Shown here: positions 36,277-45,622 of the stretch, piece by piece
Numbering within the stretch: position 1 is the stretch's first letter
Layout of the letters: every line of letters begins with the position of its first letter
Source: Caenibius sp. WL
Lineage (GTDB): Bacteria; Pseudomonadota; Alphaproteobacteria; Sphingomonadales; Sphingomonadaceae
Assembly: GCF_019803445.1 (NCBI RefSeq)
Contig: NZ_CP081844.1
Location: 2,740,501 to 2,804,500, forward strand
Reading direction: 5' to 3'
DNA length: 64,000 bases
Program-made: the position numbers and the translations under genes
The notes under the pieces: generated by a model
What the model saw: only the letters and a program-made list of their open reading frames with translations
Database searches by the model: none
What the model was told of the DNA's origin: nothing

Positions 36277-37164
36277 TCAGAGCTTCAGGTCGGCAAGGAT
36301 TCGCACCAGCTTTTCGATCTCATCATAGTGGGCGGTCGCCGGGACGAGAATGCATTCATCCGCCCCCGACGCCCGGACATTCTCGATCGCTTCGATAATA
36401 GCCTGAGGAGTATGCCGGGTCATTGCGGAAGCCATGCCATGCGCCAGATCCTCTCCGGCATAACGCATGTAGTTGTAGGCATAATCATGCAGTTCACGCT
36501 TTGCATCAGGGGCAAGTGAATACCAGAACCCGCCAATCAAATAAGGCCGATCCGAACGTCCCGCTTCCATCCAGGCGCTCCGCGCCAGATCGAAGACGCG
36601 TTGATGCCCTTCACGGTCTCCCGGCATTGAAGGGGCGTAGATTCCATGGGCCCAACGCGCCGCGCGTGTGATCGCTTTTGGCCCCATGGCGCCTGCGAAG
36701 ATCGGCAAATCACCGCCTTGTGGCGGGCGCGGGCCAATATCACCCGATCCTTCGAAGAGAGGCTCGCCGCGCCAGACCTGCTTCATCACGGCAACCTGTT
36801 CATCGAGCGTCTGATGCCGCCGTTCGAACGGCGCGCCCAAGGCCCGATAGTCAAGCGGGCGGCCGCCCACCCCCACCGTAACGGACACGCGTCCACCGGC
36901 AACGACGTCCAGCGTCGCGATTTCCTTCGCCGTCAGCACAGCGGAACGCATCGGCAGGACGTAGAGGGCTGGATTGAGCCGCACGCGTTCAGTCACGGCC
37001 GCGGCGGCGGCCATCAATGTGTGCATTTCATACGTATAATCGGTGATCCGTTCACCGCATGACATTGTGTCGAACGGTCCGGCATCGATTTCCCGCGCCC
37101 AGGTCAGAATGCGCGTCCGATCATAATCCCGCGCCATGTAAGGCAGGCACAAACCGATTTTCAT
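36277..37164 (-). CDS. LLM-class flavin-dependent oxidoreductase
   Basis: A 295-residue luciferase-like monooxygenase: VTERVRLNPALYVLPMRSAVLTAKEIATLDVVAGGRVSVTVGVGGRPLDYRALGAPFERR is the typical barrel core, and GDLPIFAGAMGPKAITRAARWAHGIY the later phosphate-binding region. Such enzymes use FMN or F420; which one is not clear from sequence. It lies 123 bp downstream of a quinone-reductase-like gene on the same strand. The substrate is unknown. Confidence 0.88.
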   Translation of the reverse strand: MKIGLCLPYMARDYDRTRILTWAREIDAGPFDTMSCGERITDYTYEMHTLMAAAAAVTERVRLNPALYVLPMRSAVLTAKEIATLDVVAGGRVSVTVGVGGRPLDYRALGAPFERRHQTLDEQVAVMKQVWRGEPLFEGSGDIGPRPPQGGDLPIFAGAMGPKAITRAARWAHGIYAPSMPGDREGHQRVFDLARSAWMEAGRSDRPYLIGGFWYSLAPDAKRELHDYAYNYMRYAGEDLAHGMASAMTRHTPQAIIEAIENVRASGADECILVPATAHYDEIEKLVRILADLKL

Positions 37165-37287
37165 ATGCGCGCTTCCCTCTCGACGCCGATTATCAGGAAA
37201 GCCTTAACACCGACCTCGTGCGCAACCAAACCGAGAAGGTCTTGCCGGGTGAATTTCCAACGGCGTGCCAAGGCAATCCCAATTGCG

Positions 37288-38322
37288 TCAAACCGTCGAT
37301 ATGGCGCCTGACATACGATCATCCATGCGCACCACCGCTTTGCCCTTGGCGCGGCCCGCTTCAAGGTAAGCAAATGCCTGCCGGATTTCAGCAAAAGGGA
37401 ACACGCGGTCTATTACTGGCTCAAGCTTTCCATCTTCGACCAATTGACCAAGTTCCCCCAGTTCCGTGCCGCTCGGATGCATGAACAGATAGCGGTAGGT
37501 TACATCGTGCTTTCGCGCTTCCGCACGTGATCCAAAGCTTGCGGCCCAGAACAGAGCGGCAAGCATCGCGCCCCGGCCCAGATCTTTGCGCGCGGTCTGA
37601 GGTTCAGGCATACCTGCGATCGACACCACTTTGCCGCGGCGCTTTACCACATCGAACGATTTCTTGAGCGTTTCCCCGCCCAGCAGGTCGAAAACGCCGT
37701 CCATATCGCGGACATGATCTTCGAAATGCTGCGTGGTGTAGTCAATCACCACGTCGGCCCCCAGCCGCTCGACAAGCGCCTTGCCGCGCGGCGATGCCGT
37801 GGTCGTGACCTCCGCCCCCAGCCATTTGGCGAGCTGGATGGCAAACGTCCCGACGCCGCCCGCGCCGCCGGGGATGAACACCCGGCTCCCCGCTTTCAAA
37901 TGCAGTTCATCACGCAGCGCCTGCAGTGCCGTAAGCCCCGCGAGCGGAATGCCCGCCGCCGTCTCGAAATCGATGGACGGCGGCATCTTTGCCGGAAGAC
38001 TGTCCGGAACGGCCGCATATTCGGCGAAAGCTCCCATCGAATCTTTCGTCATACGGGCGAATACGCGATCTCCCGGCGCAAAGCGGGTCACGCCTTCACC
38101 ACACGCTTCAACGACACCTGCCAGCTCATTGCCCATGACAATCGGCAAGGGATACCGCTGTACGGCCTTCAACATACCCTGACGGGTTTTGAAGTCCACG
38201 GGATTGAGGCCCGCCGCATGAACACGTACCAAGACCTCTCCCGGTCCGGGATGCGGTTGCGGCATCTCGCGCAGTTCGGCCGCTTCCGGCCCGCCGTATT
38301 TCGTCAGGACAAATGCTTTCAT
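37288..38322 (-). CDS. NADP-dependent MDR oxidoreductase (quinone-reductase type)
   Basis: A 344-residue zinc-free medium-chain reductase. It starts MKAFVLTKYGGPEAAELREMPQP, with VRVHAAGLNPVDFKTRQG in the catalytic domain, PGGAGGVGTFAIQLAKWLGAEV for NADP and VFDLLGGETLKKSFDVVKRRGKVVSIAG after it. The structural zinc cysteines are absent. It reduces quinones or enones. It may be cotranscribed with the LLM gene. Confidence 0.9.
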   Translation of the reverse strand: MKAFVLTKYGGPEAAELREMPQPHPGPGEVLVRVHAAGLNPVDFKTRQGMLKAVQRYPLPIVMGNELAGVVEACGEGVTRFAPGDRVFARMTKDSMGAFAEYAAVPDSLPAKMPPSIDFETAAGIPLAGLTALQALRDELHLKAGSRVFIPGGAGGVGTFAIQLAKWLGAEVTTTASPRGKALVERLGADVVIDYTTQHFEDHVRDMDGVFDLLGGETLKKSFDVVKRRGKVVSIAGMPEPQTARKDLGRGAMLAALFWAASFGSRAEARKHDVTYRYLFMHPSGTELGELGQLVEDGKLEPVIDRVFPFAEIRQAFAYLEAGRAKGKAVVRMDDRMSGAISTV

Positions 38323-38864
38323 AGAGCGATTATGCCTGAAAAATTATGTCTTCGATATTCGTATGGTGACCTAGGGCATAGGCAAAGCGCTTATTATAAA
38401 TGTAAGCACAACACAGCGGGAATGAAAGCCGCTCCGCACCATTAGAGACTAAAGCGTATCCGTCCTAATTTACCAAGCGACATGGCCCCACCCAGCTCTG
38501 ACAGTCCTATTTTGCAGGAATCGCAGACTATCAACGAACGGGCTGAAGTGCATTGAGCGCAAGCCAAGGGCCTGCCGTCGCCTGCTGGTTGTTTGCGCGC
38601 CAAGGCGATGTCTACAATCGCTGTATTCATGAACGGCGCGTTCGTGCGCATGGCCGGCAAGCTGCAAACGCCTGGCTTCGCCAGGAAGGCGAGGCACTCG
38701 GCCGCCGGGCAGGTGCCAGAGCGAAAGCAGGAGCGCAGTGCTGAACTGTCGCGCCCGCTGATCGCCGCGGCAGCATTTTGTGACCTGTCAGGCTGGGAAG
38801 CCGCGCTTCCAACAAATGCCTTCTCTGTGGACCGAGCGCCATACTTGGAGCACGCATTGGATAT
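38323..38864. other. Region without a recognised gene
   Basis: About 540 bp between the quinone-reductase-like gene and the small glycine-zipper gene. Several short overlapping readings occur on both strands, the longest about 90 codons, and none carries domain features or a good ribosome site. It probably contains the divergent promoter of the reductase gene; nothing else is evident. Confidence 0.5.
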
Positions 38865-39023
38865 ATGATGGGCAGCAAAGAATTCGCCAGTCTTACTTTG
38901 GGCATCGTGCTCGGCGTGGCCATCGGGATGGCGCTGGGCAATGTCGGCATAGGGATTGGTATTGGCATAGCACTCGGCATTGCGTTTGGCCTTGCCTCAC
39001 GCGGATCCGGCCCCAAGGACTGA
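38865..39023 (+). CDS. Small glycine-zipper membrane protein
   Basis: A 52-residue frame (ATG 38865, or 38868) encodes a strongly hydrophobic peptide with a run of small residues: LGIVLGVAIGMALGN, then VGIGIGIGIALGIAFGLA and a polar tail (SRGSGPKD). The repeated Gly/Ala spacing is that of glycine-zipper membrane helices that pack tightly or oligomerise. Two short helices, or one long one, would span the membrane. The ribosome site is weak. The periodic small-residue pattern on this strand and a tidy polar end argue for a real gene; function unknown. Confidence 0.55.
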   Translation: MMGSKEFASLTLGIVLGVAIGMALGNVGIGIGIGIALGIAFGLASRGSGPKD

Positions 39024-39276
39024 CCGCCTACCAGCAGTTGGCGATGGCAATCGGGCGCCCAGACAAAAGCAATGTGGCATAGTGCCAATCGCTTTCCTCA
39101 AGGCGTGCAAACAATGGCTCTCGCTTAAATCTCCTTCCTAAGCCCATTATTTATAAGCTTTATTTTATCCGTTGCACAGCAATCGCCCTCCACAGATGAT
39201 AGCCCCTGCTCATCGTCGGCCTGTCAGGCACACATCTGCCTGCGACGCGAGAGAAAATACAGGGAGGTGCCGGGAA

Positions 39277-40032
39277 GTGCGCGAACTCGATGCATTTGAA
39301 AAGATGGAAGATGTCGAACGGTTGCTGAGGGCGTTGAAGCGTATCCTCCGGCAGAAAGGCATCCGGCAAGCACAGATTGCCGCGGAACTGGAAGTCAGCG
39401 AGGCCACCGTTCGCCGCTATCTTTCGGGCAAGGGCATGTCGTTGCAGGTCCTGGGACGACTATGCCAGATCGCGGACATCCGCATCATCGACCTCGCAGA
39501 GATGGCGCACAATGGCGAGGATGGCCTGATCCACCGATTGAGCAGTGCGCAGGAGCATGGTCTTGCGGAAAGCGTGATGTGCGCTTTCGTGTTCTATCTG
39601 CTGCGATACGGCTGGACGCCGGACGAGGCAGCGGTGGAATGCGGCCTGACCGAAGCCCAGCTTATTGCACATCTGGTCAAGCTCGATCGTCTGGGTCTCA
39701 TCCGTCTCATGCCCAACAACAATGTCCGCATCCTGACAGTGAAATACCCCGACTGGCATCAGGGAGGACCGGTGCGCCGGACCTTCGACCGTTCGGCGCG
39801 CAAAATCTTCCAGACCATCGATTACAACGGACCGAGAGCGATCTGGGAAATGGAAACGCTCAAGCTGTCGCCCGCTTCCATCGTCCAACTAGACCTACTG
39901 ATGAAGGATTTTGTCGGGGCCGTCCGTGCGCTGGCGCTCGACGACAGGAGGCAACAGCGTGCGCAGACCGAATGGCATTGTATCATCACGGCGGCCCACC
40001 CGGTGAATTTGCAGCAGATGCTAGACGAATAG
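39277..40032 (+). CDS. XRE-type HTH regulator with long C-terminal domain
   Basis: A 251-residue protein starting at GTG 39277, with GGGAGG 9 bases upstream. Residues 20-55 form a helix-turn-helix (KRILRQKGIRQAQIAAELEV, then SEATVRRYLSGKG) of the XRE/Cro type. The rest is a helical domain (AESVMCAFVFYLLRYGWTPDEAAVECGLTEAQLIAHLVKL) that looks like a second winged-helix-type segment, ending with a region I do not recognise. It precedes the SDR-receptor-isomerase-sulfotransferase cluster on the same strand and is its probable regulator. Confidence 0.82.
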   Translation: MRELDAFEKMEDVERLLRALKRILRQKGIRQAQIAAELEVSEATVRRYLSGKGMSLQVLGRLCQIADIRIIDLAEMAHNGEDGLIHRLSSAQEHGLAESVMCAFVFYLLRYGWTPDEAAVECGLTEAQLIAHLVKLDRLGLIRLMPNNNVRILTVKYPDWHQGGPVRRTFDRSARKIFQTIDYNGPRAIWEMETLKLSPASIVQLDLLMKDFVGAVRALALDDRRQQRAQTEWHCIITAAHPVNLQQMLDE

Positions 40033-40244
40033 CGATACTACCGGGGAGATTTCCAAAACCGCGCAAATAGTGTGCGGTTTTTCCTGCATCAGTTGACCGT
40101 TGCACGAAACTGCATTGCCTTGGCCAGTGGGGCATGCACTCATGCCAGCAGGCTGAAGCCACCCAGAAAAATCGGATCGATAACAGTGCCCTGACCAGAA
40201 TGCTGGACAGGCAGAAGACGGTCGCGATCTGTAGGAGAGGATGC

Positions 40245-41015
40245 ATGGGCAATGAGTTTCCCGACGGCGCCGCAATGGTGTTCGGCGGTAGCGGCGGCAT
40301 TGGCCGGACGGTGGCCACCGCATTGGCACGAGCGGGCACGCCGGTCGCCCTTACGTATCGCAGCAATGAAAAGGCCGCGAATGCGGCACTCGAAGCCATT
40401 GAGGCGGCGGGTGTCGCAGGCAGCAAGCATGCCGTTGACGTCACCGACCCTGCAGAGATCGCGCGGGCATTCGGGGAAGCGGTCGATCGGCACGGGCGTA
40501 TCCACACGGTGGTGTGGGCCGCCGGACCGCTGGTGACCCAGGTCCATCTGGCAGATACCGATCTTGCCGAATGGCGCCGCGCCCTGGATGTGGAAGTGAG
40601 CGGATTCTTCGCCACCAGTCAGATCGCCATTCCCCATTTCAGGACCCATGGCGGTGGCTCGTTTGTCACACTGGGATCGGCAGGGCACAGCCGCTGGCCC
40701 CACAAGGACGGGCTTTCGGTTGCCCCCAAGGCAGCCATAGAATCCCTCGTGCGGGGCATCGCCGTGGAGGAAGGGTCTCACAACATTCGCGCAAACTCCG
40801 TGCTCGTCGGTGTGATCGAAGCGGGAATGTTCAAGGAACTGCTGGAACAGGGCGTCTTCGACGAGGAATGGATTGCCGAGACGCGCAAGATGCTACCGCT
40901 AGTCCGCTGGGGACAGCCGGAGGAAATCGCCGAGGCAGTGACCTTTTTCGCATCGCGCCGGGCTTCCTATGTGACCGGGCAATCGATCAGTGTTTCGGGC
41001 GGCTTCGGCCTTTGA
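40245..41015 (+). CDS. SDR-fold protein with serine in place of the catalytic tyrosine
   Basis: A 256-residue SDR starting at ATG 40245 with GGAGAGG 5 bases before it. The cofactor motif is FGGSGGIG, followed by AAGPLV in place of NNAG, a TLGSAGH serine segment and GQSISVSGGFGL at the end. At the YxxxK site the sequence is SVAPK, so the tyrosine is replaced by Ser158 while Lys162 remains, and no tyrosine occurs within the 11 residues before Lys162. It may have altered chemistry or a binding role. It lies 44 bp before the receptor gene of the same cluster. Confidence 0.88.
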   Translation: MGNEFPDGAAMVFGGSGGIGRTVATALARAGTPVALTYRSNEKAANAALEAIEAAGVAGSKHAVDVTDPAEIARAFGEAVDRHGRIHTVVWAAGPLVTQVHLADTDLAEWRRALDVEVSGFFATSQIAIPHFRTHGGGSFVTLGSAGHSRWPHKDGLSVAPKAAIESLVRGIAVEEGSHNIRANSVLVGVIEAGMFKELLEQGVFDEEWIAETRKMLPLVRWGQPEEIAEAVTFFASRRASYVTGQSISVSGGFGL

Positions 41016-41059
41016 CCGTGCAAATTCAAATATAAAACAAACAAATCGGGAGATGAAAC

Positions 41060-43369
41060 ATGTCTGCAAAGGGAGAACTTGCCTGTACGGCGATAACCGC
41101 CCTGGCGTTGGTGCTGGGATTGCCCGCCTCAGTGCGCGCGCAGGAGGTGCCAAAGCGAAGCGATGAGGGTTATTCAAACGCGGATGCTTTCGGAACGATC
41201 GTCGTCACCGCCCGGCGGCGCGAGGAGAATATCCAGGATGCGCCGCTGGCGATTACCGCGCTGAACGCGCAGGCGCTACGGAACATGAACGTGCAGTCGA
41301 GCACCGATCTCGACGCGCGCATTCCCAATCTCAGCCTTTCGCCCAGCCCGGGCAATGCCTCGTCGACGCTGGTCGCCTACATTCGCGGGATCGGCGAATA
41401 TGCCCCCAATTTCACCAACGATGCCACCGTCGGCGTTTATGTCGACGGGGTCTATCGCGCACGGATGTCGGGCAACCTGTCGGACCTGATCGACATCGAA
41501 CGGGTGGAGGTCCTGCGTGGGCCGCAAGGAACTCTGTTCGGCCGGAACACGACTGGCGGGGCACTGAATATCGTGACCAGACAGCCCGCGAGCGAGGCGG
41601 GTGCTGACTTGCGCTTTGGCTATGGCAGCGATGACGAGATCACCGCCAGCGGATCGTTCGACACGGGCGCGCTGGGCGACAGCGGTATAAAGGCGCGTGT
41701 CGGGCTCTACCGGCACCAACGCGACGGCTATGTCGACAACACGCTGACCAAGGCGAAGGACGATCCCGGCGCAGTCCGCACAACGGCCGTCAATGGCGCG
41801 ATTACGGCGGAACTGGGCGATTTCACGCTGGATTATCGCGGAGACTATTCCCGCACCCGCGCGATCAGCAACGCCTCGCAGATCCTTGTCGCCTCGCAAG
41901 CCGTACAGGACTATTTCTCCAAATCGCCCGGCTATGGCGGCGCGCCCTTCATTGTCTCGGATCGCTACCTGTCGAAGCTGGCACAGGCGGGAACGTTGCC
42001 GGCCTCACGGATCGTGTCTTACGGGAATGCGCTGACGGCGGAATACCGCGTCAGCGACGCTTTCAGCGTGAAGTCGATCACCGCCTGGCGTTCCCTCTCG
42101 ATCCGGGAGAACACCCAGCTTGACGGCAACGGGGCCCTGTTGGGTGAAGTGCTTGGCGCGGTCGGGCCGGTGCCGGTGAGCCCCTACGCCGCCGTTCCTT
42201 CCTCACGCCGCAAGCAGGATCAGTTCTCCCAGGAATTGCAGATTCTCGGCAAAGCAGGGGATTTCGACTATGTCGCCGGGCTGTTCTATTTCAATGAGAA
42301 CGTCAGCGAATTCGCGCCCTATTTCCTGACGTTCGTGATCGACGCGAATACCGCGATGAACATGCAACCAACCACCGCCTACAACGCGGGCGCGAAATCC
42401 TATGCGGCCTTCGGGCAGGTCAGTTGGCGCCCCTCCTCGCTCGACGAGCGGCTCGAATTGACGGTGGGTGGACGATACACTCGCGACAAACGGACCATGG
42501 ACCAGCAGAACAGCTTCGATGGCTTCCCCCTGCCCGACCGTTCTCTGAGCCGATCGTTTCGCAACTTCAGCTGGACGGCTTCGCTCAGCTACAAGTGGTC
42601 GCCGGATGTCATGACATTTGCCCGCGTCGCGACCGGATACAAGGCGGGCGGCTTCAACCCGCAGAGCGCCAATGACGGCTATGGCCCGATGAAGGCGGTG
42701 TCGGGCGAAATCGGCATCAAGGCCGATCTGGCCGACCGCCGCGTGCGGATCAACGCAACGGCATTCTACACCGATTACGATGATTTGCAGGTGACCCAAT
42801 TCGTCGCCGGATCGAACGGCACCACGAACGAGACCGTGAATGCCGGCCGCGCCGTCTACAAGGGCGTGGAGCTGGAAGTGGCGGTAATCCCGGTGTCGGG
42901 ACTGCGGCTGGAGGGGTCACTGGGGTACGTCGATCCAAAGTACAAGACATTCCTCTACCGCGATCCCGTGCAGGACAAGATCATCGATGTCGCCGATCAG
43001 GCCCGCTTTGCCTACGTCTCCAAGACAACCGCCCACCTCGCCGCGCAATATCAGACGCAGCTCGATATCGGGGAACTCACCCTGCGGATCGATTACAGCT
43101 ATAAGAGCGGGCGCTACTGGAACGTGCTGGACCGCGACAGCCCATATAATGCGGCCATCAGAGGCGGTGCGGACAACAATCTCGGGGCACGCATCGCGCT
43201 GGGCAAAATTCCGCTGGCCGGGGGCGAATGGGAAGTGGCAGCATGGGGTGATAACCTGCTCAACAAACACGTGATCGTAGGCGGTATCGACTACGGCTCG
43301 CTCGGCTTCGGCGGGGTGACATACAATCGCCCGCGCAACGGCGGTATCGAAGTCCGGGCAAGCTTCTGA
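41060..43369 (+). CDS. TonB-dependent outer-membrane receptor
   Basis: A 769-residue receptor with ribosome site GGGAGA, a signal peptide ending SVRAQE, a TonB box (GTIVVTARRREEN), plug domain (DAPLAITALNAQAL ... VAYIRGIGEY ... VEVLRGPQGTLFGRNTTGGAL) and a beta-barrel ending GGIEVRASF. There is no signalling domain. The next gene (isomerase-like) begins 10 bp after the stop, so import and metabolism are encoded together. The ligand is probably the substrate of this cluster. Confidence 0.95.
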   Translation: MSAKGELACTAITALALVLGLPASVRAQEVPKRSDEGYSNADAFGTIVVTARRREENIQDAPLAITALNAQALRNMNVQSSTDLDARIPNLSLSPSPGNASSTLVAYIRGIGEYAPNFTNDATVGVYVDGVYRARMSGNLSDLIDIERVEVLRGPQGTLFGRNTTGGALNIVTRQPASEAGADLRFGYGSDDEITASGSFDTGALGDSGIKARVGLYRHQRDGYVDNTLTKAKDDPGAVRTTAVNGAITAELGDFTLDYRGDYSRTRAISNASQILVASQAVQDYFSKSPGYGGAPFIVSDRYLSKLAQAGTLPASRIVSYGNALTAEYRVSDAFSVKSITAWRSLSIRENTQLDGNGALLGEVLGAVGPVPVSPYAAVPSSRRKQDQFSQELQILGKAGDFDYVAGLFYFNENVSEFAPYFLTFVIDANTAMNMQPTTAYNAGAKSYAAFGQVSWRPSSLDERLELTVGGRYTRDKRTMDQQNSFDGFPLPDRSLSRSFRNFSWTASLSYKWSPDVMTFARVATGYKAGGFNPQSANDGYGPMKAVSGEIGIKADLADRRVRINATAFYTDYDDLQVTQFVAGSNGTTNETVNAGRAVYKGVELEVAVIPVSGLRLEGSLGYVDPKYKTFLYRDPVQDKIIDVADQARFAYVSKTTAHLAAQYQTQLDIGELTLRIDYSYKSGRYWNVLDRDSPYNAAIRGGADNNLGARIALGKIPLAGGEWEVAAWGDNLLNKHVIVGGIDYGSLGFGGVTYNRPRNGGIEVRASF

Positions 43370-43379
43370 GGAGAGGATC

Positions 43380-43799
43380 ATGCTGAAAGACGTGTTCCTG
43401 GAAACCTATGCCACGATCCCCGCAAGTGTGGACCGCACGCGGATCAAGCAGACGGTGGCCGCCTATCTCGCGTCGTATGCCGACAACGACATCACCGGGC
43501 GAGCGGCGCTGTTCGCAGACGAAGTCGTGGCGGAGGAGCCTGTCGGCACACCGCCGATCGAAGGCCTCGCGGCGCTCAAGGCCTTTTGGCAGGGTAGTCG
43601 CGACGCCGGGTGGAGCGTCGCCAATCGCCTTAAGCGGATCATCGTCAATGGTAACGAGGCCTGCATCGTGTTCGAATCGGACCTTGCGGTTCCCGGCCAG
43701 GGCGCAGTCTCGCTGGAAGTGTTCGAAACGCTGGCTTTCGATCAGGAGGGCCGCATTCTGCGCCTGCGCGCTTATAACGACGAGAGTTGCCTGCGCTGA
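43380..43799 (+). CDS. Ketosteroid-isomerase-like NTF2-fold protein
   Basis: A 139-residue protein whose pattern follows delta5-3-ketosteroid isomerase: AYLASYADNDITGRAALFADE, then VAEEPVGTPPIEG, where KSI has VEDPVGSEP. By alignment from memory Tyr29 matches KSI Tyr14, while the two key aspartates (Asp38 and Asp99) are replaced by Glu53 and Glu116. It could be an isomerase with glutamate as base, or a relative with another reaction. GAGAGG precedes the ATG and it lies 10 bp after the receptor gene. Confidence 0.8.
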   Translation: MLKDVFLETYATIPASVDRTRIKQTVAAYLASYADNDITGRAALFADEVVAEEPVGTPPIEGLAALKAFWQGSRDAGWSVANRLKRIIVNGNEACIVFESDLAVPGQGAVSLEVFETLAFDQEGRILRLRAYNDESCLR

Positions 43800-43820
43800 A
43801 ACCAGAACAAAACGGAGAGG

Positions 43821-44354
43821 ATGATGAGCTATTCGCACGAGGAAGTCGTCGACACGGTCGAACGGCTGATAGAAGGGTTCAAGCAAGCCGAGGCCACCAA
43901 CAGCTGGAGTTGGCTCGCCGACGCATTCTACCATCCCGATTGCATTTATGATTGCCAGTATGGCGGTGTCATGCCGGTGGTCGCCAGCGGTGTGGACGCA
44001 ATCCGGGCAACCCATTATGGGCGGGACATGAGCACGGGTTGGGAAGGCTGGACCTTCCCCTATCTCGGCTATGCGGTGAACGGCGCCGACATCATCACCC
44101 ACTGGCTCAACCGTGGGCCGGGCTCACGCCCTGACGGTAGCCATTACGAAACCCATGGCGTGTCCTTCATCACTTATGGCGGCAACGGGAAATTCATCCG
44201 CCAGACCGATATGTTCGACATCGGCCACCAGATGGTACTGTGCGATGAACTGGATGGGGCCGGGCTTCTGTCCGCCCAACTCAAGCGCGAATGGGTCGAA
44301 CCGATGAAAGCCCGGATCGCCGCCGCCATGGCCCCGAAGGAAGCAGCGGCATGA
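43821..44354 (+). CDS. SnoaL-like / NTF2-fold protein
   Basis: A 177-residue protein with the SnoaL-type pattern: HEEVVDTVERLIEGFKQAEATNSWSWLADAFYHPDCIYDCQYGG, then TGWEGWTFPYLGYAVNGADIITHWLNRGPG and a long C-terminal strand and helix. GGAGAGG lies just before ATG 43821; ATG 43824 is equally possible. It is between the isomerase-like gene and the sulfotransferase, whose ATG overlaps its stop (ATGA). Two NTF2-fold proteins in a row suggest two steps or a hetero-oligomer. Confidence 0.82.
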   Translation: MMSYSHEEVVDTVERLIEGFKQAEATNSWSWLADAFYHPDCIYDCQYGGVMPVVASGVDAIRATHYGRDMSTGWEGWTFPYLGYAVNGADIITHWLNRGPGSRPDGSHYETHGVSFITYGGNGKFIRQTDMFDIGHQMVLCDELDGAGLLSAQLKREWVEPMKARIAAAMAPKEAAA

Positions 44355-45622
44355 ACGACCAATCCCATTTCTGGCAAGCGCCCGACCGGCCCGATTGGCT
44401 CGCCAAGATCATCGACGAATGCCGTTTCATGGACCCGGCGGCGATCGTTCCGCTGGATGCGGACAACCTGATCCAGACGGCAATCGCGCGCACCGGCCTT
44501 TCCGACTTCGGCACCGATGATTGGCGCGAACCGTTCGATATCCTGACCCGGTCGCTCGACAAGGAAGCCGAACTGCACATCTTCGGCCGGATCATGACCC
44601 GCAACGAGCTGATCAATCTGCTTGAAGCCCGTCTGCGCGTCGAGGAGACCTATCGCCTCCACCCTGAGATCGAGGAGGAAGTGATCGAAGCGCCTGTCTT
44701 CATCACCGGACTGGGCCGCTCCGGCACATCGATCCTGTTCGAACTGTTATCGCAGGATGAGCAATTCGGCGTGCCAAGCAGCTGGGAAGCGATGTTCCCC
44801 TGCCCCCCGCCGGAGGCCGCGACTTACCGCACCGATCCGCGGGCGGAGGCTGCGCACCATCTGTTGACCCAATGGGGCCGCGCCGCACCACCCTGGCAGG
44901 CGATGCACGAAAGCGGCGGCTGGATTCCCGCCGAATGCGCGGCGGTTTACGAAGCATCCTTCCGCAGCGACAACATGCCGTCCAAGGCACCTGCTGGGGA
45001 ATATAGCATGTGGCTGGCCACCGCCGACATGACTCCGGCGATGGAATACCACGCCCGCGTGCTCAAACTGCTCCAATGGCGCAATCCCCGGCGGCACTGG
45101 TTGCTCAAGGCGCCGTCGCATCTCGGCTACCTCCCAACCTTGTTCAAGGTGTTCCCTGATGCCCGGCTGATCGTGACTCACCGCGATCCCATCAAGGCGA
45201 ACGCCTCGATCACCAATATGCTTGCCACGCTCTACTGGATGCGCAGCAACAAGCCGTTCAACGTGAGGGAATTCGAAGCCCTGATGACGCCCGATGCAGT
45301 CGCGGCGCGGCTGGAACGGCTGATCGACTGGATGGATGCAGGCGACATTCCCGCCGCCCAGGTTTTCGCCTCGCGTTACGCCGATCTGGTGGACGATCCG
45401 GAACAGGCGATCACGGCGCTTTACAGACGCGTGGGGCTGTCGCTGGAGGATCGGGCGCTGGCCAATATCCGCGCCTATATCGCACACAAGCCGCGCCATA
45501 AGTTCGGCGTTCATCGTTACGATGTGGGCACCGAGGCGGAGATAATCCGCCAACGCGGTCTGTTTCGCCGCTACCAGGAAACATTCGATGTTCCCGACGA
45601 GGTCGTGATCGATGCCGTCTGA
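44351..45622 (+). CDS. Sulfotransferase family protein
   Basis: A 423-residue protein. FITGLGRSGTS near residues 117-127 is the 5'-phosphosulfate loop for PAPS, and VTHRDPIKANASI near residue 274 the 3'-phosphate site. KAPSHLGYLP and a C-terminal HRYDVGTEAE segment also fit the bacterial Sulfotransf_3 group. The ATG overlaps the stop of the SnoaL-fold gene. It would transfer sulfate to a hydroxyl of a small molecule or lipid, unusual in a cluster whose other genes suggest import and ring chemistry. Acceptor unknown. Confidence 0.87.
   Translation: MNDQSHFWQAPDRPDWLAKIIDECRFMDPAAIVPLDADNLIQTAIARTGLSDFGTDDWREPFDILTRSLDKEAELHIFGRIMTRNELINLLEARLRVEETYRLHPEIEEEVIEAPVFITGLGRSGTSILFELLSQDEQFGVPSSWEAMFPCPPPEAATYRTDPRAEAAHHLLTQWGRAAPPWQAMHESGGWIPAECAAVYEASFRSDNMPSKAPAGEYSMWLATADMTPAMEYHARVLKLLQWRNPRRHWLLKAPSHLGYLPTLFKVFPDARLIVTHRDPIKANASITNMLATLYWMRSNKPFNVREFEALMTPDAVAARLERLIDWMDAGDIPAAQVFASRYADLVDDPEQAITALYRRVGLSLEDRALANIRAYIAHKPRHKFGVHRYDVGTEAEIIRQRGLFRRYQETFDVPDEVVIDAV

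Noticed and set aside
38593-38868. A plus-strand 91-codon frame before the glycine-zipper gene
   Set aside because: No ribosome site, no domain, and amino-acid make-up like random GC-rich sequence.
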